DNA from: Strobilurus pachycystidiatus
Taxonomy: Eukaryota > Basidiomycota > Agaricomycetes > Agaricales > Physalacriaceae
Assembly (NCBI GenBank): GCA_019915135.1
Contig: JAHLMK010000001.1
Coordinates: forward strand, 4,588,001 to 4,652,000
DNA length: 64,000 bases
Direction: 5' to 3'
Part shown: piece after piece, positions 47,935 through 60,079 of the stretch
Layout: each line of letters begins with the position of its first letter
Position numbering within the stretch: the first letter of the stretch is position 1
Program-made: the position numbers and the translations under genes
Notes under the pieces: model-generated
What the model was told of the DNA's origin: nothing
What the model saw: only the letters and a program-made list of their open reading frames with translations
Databases searched by the model: none

Positions 47935-49500
47935 ACTTGAGCAGAATTCGAAGACTATTCCTTTAGTACAATTAGTGGCAAGCCAAATAGTATCAGATAT
48001 ACGCTACGCCTCCTGTTTCTCGTTTACCTATGAATACTGAGAAAGCTGCTCCGTCAGTTTGTTCACTAACAACGAAAGGAAGGCGCACCTCTGGATACTT
48101 AAGTGACCGTCAGGTTCCGATGATGTTGAACGCCATAGGCTCTATCCAGTTCATTTGCCTTTTGGTCGTTTTTTGCAGGCCAATTAGACGCAAATGCTTA
48201 GGTAGATTGACGAAACGGCGCTGGGTGCTCGAGGTTGAGCTACAATGAGTAGTTGTTGCTCAATGCCATTGTCCGAGCCATCGACTGCGAGTGTACACTA
48301 GACCGTGATACCGTTGCCGAAGTGGTGCCGAAAGCCGATGACCAGGGACTGAAACGTGCTCGATCGTGGTTTGGTTTTCAACCAGTGACGTTGCACGTCG
48401 CACTCATCCACCTTGAGCTACGTGTGTTGACGACTCTGTATTTCTGTCTAACTTTTTAGCAGCGAACAATGTTATGCAGTAACTCAAGAAAATCTTTTGC
48501 GCCAGACACCTATCCCTCCGACGAAACTAACTATGGGCGCGTATACACACTTGTACGTTCCGACCACGAATCTCTCTTGTCCCTTTACTGTCTCATCATG
48601 AGCCTGCTCCGTCGTACGAGCCTCCTCTTCATAATATCTCCACGTACCTGGACGGACACCAGTCTAACTTATACTGAGTATCACTCGAGATGGAAGTATG
48701 ACCTGAGGATGCCGGAAGTCTCGCATCGGCCATCCAAAATTTACATCGCACCGGTTCGTACTGTTTTATTTATCCTTCCTCAAAATCTACATCTGAATAG
48801 ATGAATAACTGAACATTCCTCCCTGTCCTCGTTTTCACTGCACCAAGCGCTGACAAGCGATATACTGGATGGTCTAGAAAACTTGCTCGACGGGGTATTT
48901 CAGCATGGCATCATTAAATTGCATCCGGCGTGCATGTACTTGTGAACAAGTACGTCCGAGCCGCTACTTTTATTCACGGTTTTCACGTCAACTAACGATA
49001 TTCAGTTCGTCCTGTATTGACTTGACATATCGGAATATATGTGCATCATTCAATCCATTGATATGCATATGCCCAGAATTGAAACCATAACTACTACGAT
49101 ATCCATCACGATATCTATCAACCGAACTCAACAGCTTCGATATCGTCGAGACTCCTTTGGACTGCGTCGCAACTGAGTCACCGCGCCCACCCTGTGGTAA
49201 CCCGACTCCCCCTCCACATACTACCCCCCCCCCCCCCCCCCGCACTTTCCCCTATACCCTACAGCCACCCCTTTTGTCGCCGTATCCGTACCATGGCTCT
49301 CCAACCCACCCATCGTCCCCGTCGTATTCGCTCGCGGAGCCACAATCACATGTGCAGGTGACGATTATCGTGTCAACTGTGCGCATTTGGGACCGACTTC
49401 AGGATGTATATATAGAGGGAAGTGAAAGGGGGGTGAGATGAGATAGGAGTGGTTGACATATGTGGAAGTTGTTAGGGAGAAGGGGGGGGAGATGGGAAGA
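47935..49500. other. intergenic, no gene supported
   Basis: Only scattered short frames. Includes the C-homopolymer at 49224-49241. Confidence 0.5.
49224..49241 (+). repeat. poly-C tract, 18 bases
   Basis: Uninterrupted run of 18 C between ctac-like and gcac flanks. Its length is probably variable or uncertain in the assembly. Confidence 0.85.
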
Positions 49501-49608
49501 ACGCGGGAGATATCTCTCAAGTCGGACTCTCGTCCATATTGGCGTCTATCTCCTGGTTGGGCGGCGCTACGAGACACCCAGGAGCACCGACGTACACAAA
49601 GAAGGGCA

Positions 49609-50360
49609 TCAGGGCATCTGCCGATGCCGAAACCTCACACGAAAGCGACGGAGCAGGTGACGAGGACGCGGCTGGCGCTGCAACGGGAAGAGAGCCGAAT
49701 ACTTTCTTGGCAGCTCTGTCGGACACAGGCGGAGTACTCGGCGCAGCACAAAACCCGAAGACACTACCGGAACTGTTGCTGGAGGGGCCGCCGCAGATGC
49801 AGCGAAGGTGAAGAGTGGGTTTGACAGGGTCCGGTGTCCCCCCACTGCTCTGCCGAAAAGAGAAAGATGGCGTGGGCCTTTCTTCATTGGCATCGGGAGC
49901 AAGAGGAGGACTGGGGCCGAATGCGAGGGGTCTCGGTGCATGACGAATGGTCGACGATAAAGAACCATCAAACGCGATCGTTTAGTGGGCGTCGTTGCCT
50001 GTGAAGCAGACAAGGACTGGATAGCGGCACTAGCATCTGCTGGCTCCCGCTGGTCGAAGCTGAACGGTGACGAAGCAAAGGTGGACGTGGAAGTTGGCGC
50101 AAATGCTGGTTGTGAAAGGAGAGCCCGAACGTCAACACGATGGCAATGAGTGCCGTATACGTATACACAATACCAACGCGAACAATAAGTCTTTGCTTGT
50201 GAAGGAAAGCAAAAAATGAAAAGTACGTCCCTCACCTGCGAACCATATCCTTGCCTTTCTTCACCAAGATTGTCAGTTGCCGCCCTGTGTCCGTCCCACC
50301 CACGATGGCATATTCAGCGTACGCGTTTCCGTCACGAACGTTGACCGCGCCCCGTCCCAT
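49609..50360 (-). CDS. possible Ser/Pro-rich protein (uncertain)
   Basis: A first exon from ATG 50360 reads MGRGAVNVRDGNAYAEYAIV and GGTDTGRQLTILVKKGKDMV, followed by a GTGAGG donor. Downstream a long frame reads FAPTSTSTFASSPFSFDQRE and further Ser/Pro/Arg-rich sequence. I could not find a junction joining the two in the frame I prefer, so the gene is tentative. It would be divergent from the 50.58-kb gene. Confidence 0.25.
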
Positions 50361-50492
50361 CCTACTCGTCGCCGTCCTATACGGCAAATTTTGTATCCAT
50401 CGAATTCGATTCGTTTGGAGACGCGCGTCGAATCCACGGAGAGCTGATCGGCGCAAAATGAGTGCGACGTGGCGAGAGAGAACGCGGGGACG

Positions 50493-50525
50493 ATGTCATC
50501 GCTCTGTAAGCGATGGGATTGCTAA
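50493..50525 (+). promoter_or_regulatory. conserved upstream micro-ORF / 17-bp palindrome
   Basis: An ATG-to-TAA frame MSSLCKRWDC ends 55 bp before the main ATG. It contains the palindrome ATCGCTCTGTAAGCGAT (50498-50514). A pyrimidine-rich stretch ctttcactctcaccacc follows and is also shared with the other copy. The block could work as a promoter element, an RNA hairpin, or a translated leader peptide. Confidence 0.6.
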
Positions 50526-50580
50526 CAGCCATTGATCATATCTTAGCTTTCACTCTCACCACCTCAAAGCACATCTCAAG

Positions 50581-51291
50581 ATGAAGATTTTCCAGTAAGT
50601 CCTCTCCTCATTCCCCAGTGGCCTGCTGTGCTGAATTTTGGACAGGAAAATTCACAATTTCATCATGGGCATGTGTATGCCTTGGTAAGTTTTGTATCTT
50701 TTACTTGCTTCCAAATTTGTCGTGCTCACGGCTCCAAGCGCCGCCGACCAGCCAGATACCGATGCCGGTTACAAATTGGGCCCCATCAACATCCTGGGGA
50801 TCGAGGAACGGGTGAGCGGGAGCATCTCTGCTCGTCCATCGGATTCCGGATTTGAACGCCGATGATTTAGAGCATTCGTGGCGCCGCCGTACTTGCTGGC
50901 GCCATGTACGCTGACGGTCACGGACTGGAAAACAAGGTGCGTTATAGTTTATATCTTGCGTGGCGTAGGCTAAATGGCCGCGCCCAGAATTCTGCACATC
51001 ATCCCTATCCCGGACCTTCCGTTGCGAACAACGCCGACACGAATCTTGGAGATGGACGCGCGTCTGTGTACACCTCCGCGACGAACATCGAGGACGATGG
51101 AAATAATAGCGTTGCGGGACCCAGTGGTGATCCGCAGGTAAGTTTTCCATTCGTCTATATTTCTTCCACGTTATTCAACTAACTGGGACACCCTATGTTT
51201 TCAGGTCACCTTGAGGCGCCAACGCCTCACGAATCGACGACGAATGAACACCTATCGAGGATACACGGAGGATGATGGGGATGTGGCGTAA
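50581..51291 (+). CDS. 142-residue six-exon protein of an undescribed family
   Basis: Exons 50581-50594, 50646-50684, 50739-50811, 50871-50936, 50988-51137 and 51205-51291 sum to exactly 143 codons with GT-AG introns. The protein starts MKIFQKIHNFIMGMCMPC, a short amphipathic Cys-containing head. It continues AADQPDTDAGYKLGPINILG, then SIRGAAVLAGAMYADGHGLE, a flexible Asn/Ser/Gly-rich middle, and a C-terminus VTLRRQRLTNRRRMNTYRGY followed by TEDDGDVA. The basic RRQR...RRR cluster resembles a nuclear localisation signal (inference). The C-terminal 28 residues are the best conserved part compared with the paralogue at 36972-37664. No known domain is recognised, and there is neither a signal peptide nor a membrane segment. 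Confidence 0.65.
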
Positions 51292-53800
51292 ATTTTGGAT
51301 CAGCACGTATGTACGAAGCAGAAATACTTGTATATAGATATATCTCTGATAACGCACTCGTTTTCATCTTGTATTCTGCATGGCGTATCAATCGTATAAA
51401 CTTCATAAATAATGAATAGTGCAGGCGTGCACTGTTTTGGGCCGGTCGGTTTTGGGTTCCGGCGCGCCGGCCCTTCCAGTTAACAGTGATTCCCACGTTA
51501 GCAGCGCTTGGTTTCTTTGCTTCTTCCAACTGCGTCTTTTGACCAGAGCCCTTTGTGTATACGCGTCGGCGCCAGCGCTGTCTTCTTGTATTGTCTATGG
51601 GTGCGCTCGCAAAGCTCCCTCTGCCTCGGACTTTCATCGTTAGCTCTTTGCGCTCGTACGATTCGCATGCTTCACTGCCTCGGATCCCCTCCTCGTTTGA
51701 CTGTCGCCCGCATAGCTGCGGCAAACGTGGTGTCTCAAACTGTGGCTGTTTTCTTACCGTCAAGCTTGCAAAGATCGGTTCGTGATTGTATATTCAGAAG
51801 CCGACGTCCACCCCGTCATCCTTTCCGCAAGAATACCCTCGGACAAGCTGCTGAAAGGTGAGATATATCCAAGCTTCACAGCAGAAAATGTGCAGTGACA
51901 TGATGACAGAATATTGAAGCGAAGCGTCTAAATGTTTCGCAAGAGGTCGTTACAAACTTTGGCTGATTCTGCACGTTGACATGTCCGTTCGTGATAGCAC
52001 TAGTAAGCCGTGCACGCTCGGTGATCTAGTAGTTGAATTGGAACATGATGCGTAAGTGTAAATATTAAGGCATGGTGTGGTGTGGGTTCGTTGTTGGAAG
52101 ACTCGCCACCGTGACCTCTTCGAGGCAGGGGCGTTATGAATGGCAGAAGCATTTGCCTCAAGGTATACATGCCAGACGACAAGAGCCTGCGGGGTAAGTT
52201 TGTAAATGGGCCATGAGCTCTGGCAGAAGACAACCAAATAATTCAATCTTCAAACAACCGCAACTTTTCTGACAATGCTGACAACGCGTGTTAAGTTAGA
52301 GTACGGCAGTACGGCCTGTCCCACCTAAGTACGTATACCAAATGAATCGTGCATTCAAATGTCAGTACCCTAGTGTTTGGCACAAGAGGACCGGCCGCTT
52401 GTGGAAGCCCTCCGATTCGGGCGAGTCCGAGACTCCCACCTCGACAATTGCACGGAGGACATTGATATTTCCACTTTCAAGAAGGTCCGACAAATTCTCT
52501 CGTTTCGAGTCAAGAGTGCTGGACCCGAGACCGACCTAAAGTTAGCCGCCCATTTACGTATGTGAAGAGCTCAAAGTTGGAATCGTTCGGTTGTCGCGCA
52601 TTTCCCATCCTTCTCGTGTTCTCGATGGCGGTCTGCGAACTTTTTTTTTTTCATTCGATGGAAAGTATACAAACAGTTTTGTGAAAATCCCTGCTTCAAG
52701 TTGAGATCATCAGAGCGAGGCGCAATCGATTGATATGAAAGCCCTTGTCCGAGGTGAGCTAGCCATGTCCGTAAGCTACCTTGACACAATGCAATCCACA
52801 TCTATCGTCACTAATGGCCTTGCTCGAACCCCACAACCCACATATGACGCGTCCCGAGGAGGAGGAGGCTACTCTTGAATGGGTAACTTCCAGGACGTCC
52901 CCTTGCAGCATGCCGTAGTTATAATTTGAGGAGCTCGGCGGACGCGCGGACACTCACCTACCCGAGGAGATCCGAGTCGTCTAATTGAGGTGTGGGTCTC
53001 TCTGCGAAGACTCTCCGTGAATTTATATCGCGATTCATCCTGGCGGCCCTCGGTAGATAGGGTAGACGCAATTCTGGCTGTTTCTCGGCTATCTTATGTA
53101 GTGGGATGAGCCGACTGGAATTTTTGCACAGACACGCTTCTTCGGAAGAAGAACTGCCCCTCGTCGTTAAAAAGTGATAGGACTCGTCACTCGGCGCATG
53201 GAATACGCAGGAAATACGTTGAATCAAGACTGTACCTCTGCAAATACATCATAAGTAATCCAATCCGACTTAGTATTTCCAACAATCGGAAATCGGCGCC
53301 CAACTGTTTGGTGAACCATCATCATGGAACCCACACGACACCCTACTGAAGGTCACAAGTAGAGAGTGGTGGCAAATGACTTGACCTTCAATATTACCCA
53401 AATTCCCTACCACAGCCCATGGGCCATCAGTTGATGAGCAGTCTTTGCAAACCCTCAACTCTTGCAGGAGAGAAGAGGTCTTTTCATACACCGGTGCTAA
53501 CGTTTGAGGTGCCGCCCGCTGATATGCACGTTCGAAATAGACCTCTAAAAAGAGACTATGAAATCTATCCTATCTATCCTTATATTTCACTAATACTCCT
53601 TGTGGGAGCGAGGCTGGTGTAGTTGTTCAAAGGAACAAGTACTTTTGGTATTGGAACAATAGAGATGTATTCCGAACTTGCGTTCGAGTAGTTTTAGGGG
53701 GTGTAGGGAGATTGATTCACAAAGTCGAACAAGATAATCTGAAAGTCGTAGGCCGAAGTCACAACGTACGGAGACCTTAAACAGCGCGAGGCAATGTAGC
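51292..53800. other. no gene supported
   Basis: Contains a 178-codon minus frame (51227-51763) overlapping the 3' end of the previous gene. Its composition is poor (many Arg, Ser and His) and it has no motif. A poly-T run sits near 52639. Confidence 0.45.
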
Positions 53801-53839
53801 TCCTTCTTATTGATCGTTCTTTTGTACAAGGTGATTGTC

Positions 53840-55160
53840 TTATGGCAGGCCGCTACCGTAGGTGTTTATGCTACTGGACTGCTACCAAGTAAGGCGATTT
53901 CCTTGTCCTTAAACCAAACTTCTAGTGTCTTGGACTGGGACCAAAGATTCCGTAAGGTGTTTCAGACGATAACAACACTCGTTCAAACTCAACTAAACTC
54001 CTCAAAGGCGAATACTTCACAACAGAGCGTGATTGCAAGGCAGAACTACTTGCAACCCGGCCTTCTAACGAACACAAGGGTCTAACGCCAAGTGGTGTCG
54101 TTTGGTATTGTCTTAGTGACTTGGAGGATAGGAACCTATGAGTTCTTCAAGGAGTTTGCTAACACCTGATATCGCCTAAATGGTTCTAAGGTCTTTTTGG
54201 GGCTTTCAAGGTCTTTTGGGTTCTCTCAAATTCAGAGTAAGTTGAGTCGAAACTCGAGTTAGATTCACTACAGCGACTGCGTATTACTAGCGGATACTGT
54301 GGGGGCACTAAGCTACCGATCTACTGGCGCTTTCTGGCCCTTTTATACTATTCCTACTATTCTGTACTGTAAGCGGGTTTACTACCTGTCGGGCCTCTCG
54401 GAGGTCGAGTCATTCTGTACTAACGTCCTGATTGGCTATCCCTGTTCGAAACAGCCGACCCGGGAGAAGACTGAACACTTGGTCAGCGCCAAGTGCGCCA
54501 CACCACCGATCTGGCTCTTCCTTAAGTCTATTTCTGTCTCCCGAGGTCCCGCTTGTCTTGGCAAAACTCCTTAATGAGTTCTTTCGTGTCTTTAGGCGTT
54601 GGTTGGGTTTATCCTTAGCGCTTGGAAGGTGATTCGTTTTCGACAACTCAGTGACGCCACATCAATATGTGAGTTCCAGTGAGGTACAAGGTCCATGATC
54701 GGGCCTTTTAGCCAGGTCTATCTTTAGTGATCGGCGGCGGCGGATCGAAGTCCGTTTTCTTTGGTGCGGGGCGTCGGAGCGGAGATCACTATTCCGAAGG
54801 CGCCATGGCCCGGAAGAGAGATCTTCTCCTTTGATCTATTCTTGGTCGCGCGAGTTCTGACTTAGCACGAGTAAACTCCTTGAGCCTTCTTGGTAGAGTA
54901 TCTCCTGCCTGGGTACTTTCCATAGTGCTATTTCTGGTAGGCACTTGTCGTTGCATGACCGACACGGTTGAATGAACTCCTGGTTTTAAGAGTACAACGC
55001 TTGGATAATGATATTCGGAGTTAAGGAGTATGATCGGTCGATCATACCGCGTCCTAAAGGCGCGTATCCCTTAGTCCTGGAGACTTGCCTGCGTTAAGGT
55101 AGTTTCTCCGTGTGTCTCTCTGGTCGTTGTGCTGTGACTGGAAGTCCTGGCATAGACTCC
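53840..55160. repeat. possible remnant of an LTR-type element (tentative)
   Basis: About 1.3 kb with no credible coding frame and a composition unlike its neighbours. It has repeated words (ggtctttttggggctttcaaggtctttt; tctagtgtct; tcctggagacttgcctgc) and an internal ccttttatactattcc TATA-like sequence. Such blocks are typical of solo LTRs, but no second copy or terminal repeat is visible in this window. Confidence 0.25.
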
Positions 55161-55212
55161 TACAGGAATCGCAAAATTCCCTGGTTCTGGCACTAGGATT
55201 CTACAATGCGTA

Positions 55213-57381
55213 TCACCGCGATATCAGGAAGTCGGATATCTCCTCTGCACCTGGAGAGTCTTCGAGGGCGCTGTCGTACTGCTCTCCGCGGAGCTCTCCA
55301 TGGTCACTGTTGCCACCCAGAGCGTCCGAACCACCGCCGCCAGCATCGTCTTTGGCCTTTGCGAAATTCTCAGCATCAATGGTGCTGTCTCGGAGCTGCA
55401 ATAAGACCATCCCAACATCCAAAAATAGTAGTCGGGTGAGATGGAGATTTCCTGGACTGTAGGTCAAAAATTTGACCAAGGCCGAGGTGACCATTACACC
55501 GCGAAGAGTGAGCCTCTGTATCATGGACGTCTCTTTGAGAAAGAGAATCAAGGAACGTGTCGTAGAGGGATGGTACAGATCGAGTTGTACCGTCAACGTC
55601 GTTAGACGGAAGATGAAAGGAACCTTAAACGAAAAGACGGGCGGTGAGGTTTGGGTTAGGGGGCCGGGATTTTGCCAGCGAGTGGAGAAAAGGGATAGGC
55701 TGCTGAGATCGGGGATGTGTAGAAGAGCCATCAAGTCTGAGATAACTCTAAGGCTTATGTCCTCATGCCAAGGAATGTGCATGTAAAGATGAGTGAGAAG
55801 GGGGAGCTTGATGACAGTATGTCCTACGACGGCTAGAGTCGTGGACTCGAAATCTAAGGACAAGGTTTGTAGAAGAGGCATATCGTGCAACCTCGACAGG
55901 AGTGTGGGAATGTGGTACATGTCCGAATGGAACTCAAGAATGTGAGTGAATGGCCACGGTCGGAGGACACCATCATCTCGAAAAGTGTCAACCCTCTTCA
56001 GCTTGGGCGTATGAGTGAAAATCATTGCCTTTGAAGCATCGAGAGGCCAAGCACCATGATTGTTGAGATGGGGAAAGGTCCACACTAGATGTTCCAGGCA
56101 GTCAAAAGGCGCGTGATGATAAAAATATGCTAGGTCGGACAGAGGAACCTTGTCGATGGCGAGACGACGCCAACGACTAGTGCTCTGAATGAGTGTTTGC
56201 GTGATATCAACGTGCACAGCACAGATATCACGGGAACTGGCAAAATGATGACCATAATCCAGGTTCACTGTCAATCTCGTCACTGGGGAACGAGCGAGAT
56301 AGAGCCTGAGAAGCTCCAACCTGAGCAAATCCGGCATATCCCATGGCCTCATATCACCGTCTAATGATAGAGTGATAGTAGACCAGAGATTAGGCACGGA
56401 GAGCGCGACGTCTCGCCAGCAATGGCAGACATAGGTAAAGACCCAGGGTGGGTCCTTGGGGTCAAGGGAGCGGACGCCTCGGGTATCTGGAAATGTGTCG
56501 TTGACCGACCACCACTGAAATATCTCGACGAGTATATCTTCGGGTAGTGTGCGCATTGGATGGCTGATGAACGTTATCGCATCGAGAACGAAGTGGATGA
56601 GATAACGGGTGGGAGAATGAAAGGAATGACCATCACGCTGAAGATGGAGAGAAAGGATCCTCGAGGTCACCTGGTGGAAGAGCTGGAGATGGAGAGTGGT
56701 GGGAGGACAGTTATTTTCGAGATACCCAAATACCGAAGATAGGACATTGTCGAAGTGATTTGATGTGCCGTCCTGGTCGCTCAGGATGCTCACCAGATCG
56801 AGGTCATATCGGGGCGGATGAGACAGATAGAACCTGATACGGTCAGACAAGTTATAGACACCGCAGCGATCCTTGAGGGCAGGTGGCAAGCAGTCTATAG
56901 CGGCGCCGTGCTGCGGAGGCTATGATCAAAATTTTGAGGATGTGTGTATCGTGACCGAGATGATTCTCACCATCCAAGGTTTTGGGCAACTCTGACGTGC
57001 AACGCGAGCCAGGTTCTCCAGAAAAACCCTGAAATCCCCCAAGCCCCGAAAGTAATACAATGAGGCGATCTGTGGCCTGAGGTCGTCTTTGGCGTGTAGT
57101 GGCTTCCAAAGGAAAGCCAGATGAGGCGACCAGTCCCTGAACAGACAATCGTTCTGAAGGTCGTGCTGATGTACAATCGCTCCATCCTGAGCCCCGCACA
57201 GCCAGAATCGATCGTAGATTCCACATTGAACGATTTGCACAATAAGGGGGCCACATAGTTTCCCAATCGACCATTGCTCCTCCATAGGCAGGAGCATCCA
57301 GTCTACCTCCACATTCAACAGAACCGTGTGCACATGAGGCGGTATAATTCGGGCTCTACTCCTCTTCCATCTGAAAGTCAT
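55213..57381 (-). CDS. F-box protein (large)
   Basis: Two exons (56971-57381 and 55213-56919, intron of 51 nt) give about 705 residues. The F-box is HPMRTLPEDILVEIFQWW, followed by PWVFTYVCHCWRDVALSVPN and LWSTITL, the usual Agaricomycete F-box signature. The downstream half alternates Leu-rich strands and helices (LLRLELLRLYLARSPVTRLT, LLSRLHDMPLLQTLSLDFES) typical of an LRR-like substrate-binding region. It ends in an acidic, Gly/Asp/Glu-rich tail. The N-terminal exon (ATG 57381, MTFRWKRSRARIIPPHVHTV) has no known domain and may belong to a separate gene if the intron is not used. Probable role: SCF ubiquitin ligase adaptor. Confidence 0.75.
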
Positions 57382-57989
57382 GTGAGTGGACTAGAAACCA
57401 ATTTTCAGAGTAACCTGGGTGCGACCTTAACAGAAGAAGCGAGAGAAGAAGTGTCGCGAAGAGAGTCCCAAGGATTGAATTTGCTCCGTCAAGACCGTCG
57501 GTTATGAGATGAGGTAGCAGAGATCTATCCGTGGCCAGAATTGGTTAGACGGATAAGGAGTACTGTATAGGGATGCTGAGCACCTTCCGAGGGTAGATAG
57601 AGGCATACAGGAGGATTCGGAAGATGGAACTCGCAGAAAAGGGGCGATGGACGTCAAGTAGAATCACCGCGTGTTGTGCAGGTGTTGGATTGAATGACCA
57701 CGACGTCGGCCGTTGGACCGATAAGGATGATCCCATCAAATCTGGAGGCACCAGTCACTCTACGCCATCTGATTCCAAGTCGTCAGGTATGCAAAGTCAA
57801 CCTCATCCAAAATTCGTTATCCTTATCCTTGCTTATCCGAGTCGCTCCAAAGGAAGACTCCTTTGGTTACAAACTAACGGGGAATGCTCGTCTAGGTAAG
57901 CATGTACTCCGTCAACTCAGCAACACTCTCGCGTTGTCTTGCCAGTCCTCCCAAATATATGCTACATGAAACAATACCAACAAGTGGCT

Positions 57990-59870
57990 ATTTGAGTTAT
58001 ACTCGCCCCCCTCCCGAGATACTATGCCATTTCCGCCACATCTGCACTCTTTAGATAGGCCGAGACCAAACTCAAGACGCATTCGCTGCCAAATCTCTGC
58101 TTATCCGCCATGTTGCCGTAGATGGCACCCTGATGATTGACCCCGAGACGGCCTCGAGCTCATAAGGAACATGTCGCACAAGAAGTCTACCCACTCGTTA
58201 TTCGGGTACGACCGCAGCATTTGCAGCTGTCTGCGATAGGCTCAGGTTTGACAGGACGATGAACCATACTTTCACCGCTATGGCGTCAAGGCTGCTTCGG
58301 GTCAACATACGCTCTCGCTTGGATGTCATCGATGGTAAATATGCATTCACTCTTCACCAATCCCTCTCCTAACCATATCCAGAATTTGTCAAGAGCGAGG
58401 ACGCGTTTACAGATGTCAAGGTTGCCTTCAAGCCAGTGAACAACATGGAGTTCGACACGCTCACCGGTCGCGTCAGTGCGTTGCTCAACCCTTGCAATAC
58501 TATCGTCAAATGCATGCCTCAACTCCGAGATGCTCCTAGCGCAGTGCCAGTCGCAGCTGCTGGTCATCGTTCATGTTTGTCTTCTTTATTCGCATTCTCA
58601 CTTGATTACTGATTGAGTGGGGCAGATGCTCTGGGATGAACGATTGACAAGGATCGACGAGGTTGAAGAACAAAGCCTGAATGAGGAGACGGTTCCGACT
58701 AAGGTATCTTCTTGCACTTTACCAGTCTGTTCTTCTCTGATATATGGTCTCCAGCATGGCACCGGCGCTGTCAATGCGCGCGTCTATGCGGTCAAGGTCA
58801 ATCACAATCGCCTGCTTGACGTCCCCGGCGAAGCCTACAAGGAAAACGTCGGCGATCTCTACACACACTGAACTGCGCACTTGCGGAAGGGGTTCTCGCT
58901 CATCTATCAAGAGACAGGCTTTGTGTTCACGCTCAAGAAGGCGGACGCCAAGGGGAGCTTCCGAGGGGTTTGTGAATGCGAGCTGGAAGAAGGGGCTGGT
59001 GGCAATTCAGCTCGATGGAATGGAAGAAGATGAATGCGAGGATGAAGGACGCGCTGGATGAGACGCTGATTATGAGTGGTAAGTGAGGTGGTATCTCTTC
59101 ATCAGAGAAGGTATTGACGATTCCTCTAGGATCATCACGGACCTCGTTGGGGAGAGGCTGAGCGGGGTAGGCGCTTTGTATAAAACTCCGGAGGCGGTGC
59201 GTTTCCTGTCAATGATTCTTTGTGTATGACCGACGTCCGGTACCGGTACAGATTGCACTGGTAGACATGTTATGGTCGTTCTCACATGTTTCAATATCGA
59301 GCTCCTCTTTCCGCCTCCGATTTATGTCTCTGACTTGTACTCTCATCTACTAGTGCTCGATTATGCTCCGTTAAACTCTTCTTGATTTGTTAATACGGAT
59401 TCTGACAACATCGGGGAATCTCCTTATCAAAGGGGGGCGGCATCCTGTGCTGGAAAACGTGAGCTCGGCAGGGACATTGGTCCCGAACGATGTGTATTGC
59501 GACAACTCGTCGTCCTTCCAGATCGTGCAAGGACCGAAGTGAGCTCTCTCCTTCGTGTCATCAATCAAAATCTGACATACGTGTTGGTTAGCATGTCTGG
59601 TACGTACCCCCTGGCTCGGGACTTGATATGGGACACTCGTCGGTATGTAAGGAAGAGCACGTACCTTCGCCAGGTCGGTCTGCTCGCTGTTATGGCGATG
59701 CGTAATTGTTTCGTACCAGCAAAATATGCTAGCTCTAGATGAGTTAAGTATGCCGTCTTCCAGGAACAGAGGTTCACTGTTATAGTTTTAGAACTCACGA
59801 CGCCCTGCTGACGCGTTTGTCGAACGACGACGACCTGGAGAAGAGCTTGAGCACACTCTGCCGCAAGAAG
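57990..59870 (+). pseudogene. MSH4: truncated MSH4 (meiotic MutS homologue) relic
   Basis: Pieces of one MutS-family protein occur in order but interrupted. They are HVAVDGTLMIDPETA, ELIRNMSHKKSTHSLFG, NHTFTAMASRLLRVNI, SEDAFTDVKVAFKPVNNMEF, GTGAVNARVYAVKVNHNRLL, YKENVGDLY, SLIYQETGFVFTLKK, GRHPVLENVSSAGTLVPNDV, YCDNSSSFQIVQGP and STYLRQVGLLAVMAM. The last are HDALLTRLSNDDDLEKSLST. This order and wording fit MSH4, which forms the MSH4-MSH5 clamp in meiotic recombination. The Walker A Gly-Lys-Ser codons are disturbed by a missing A near 59652-59655. In-frame stops occur (after GDLYTH), and the Walker B half of the ATPase is missing altogether. A functional copy would have to be elsewhere. Confidence 0.7.
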
Positions 59871-60079
59871 TCGCGGCCTATACTGTTTGTGAAATTGCGT
59901 AAATCTGGAATTCATCCAGTTGGGAGATTTGTCGCATACTTCATGACTGGCGTAATTTTCTCCGACTCATACAGTGCTATGATATACTGAATATGACCAT
60001 ATAGGTACGAATAACGGATGCAGCAGGAGAGTATCATATACAGCAGTCATAGCCTACCGGTGATATTGTCAGGGCGTCC

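Noticed and set aside
51227..51763. 178-codon minus-strand frame
   Set aside because: Starts without a supported ATG context, overlaps the end of the 50.58-kb gene, and is rich in Arg/Ser/His without motifs.
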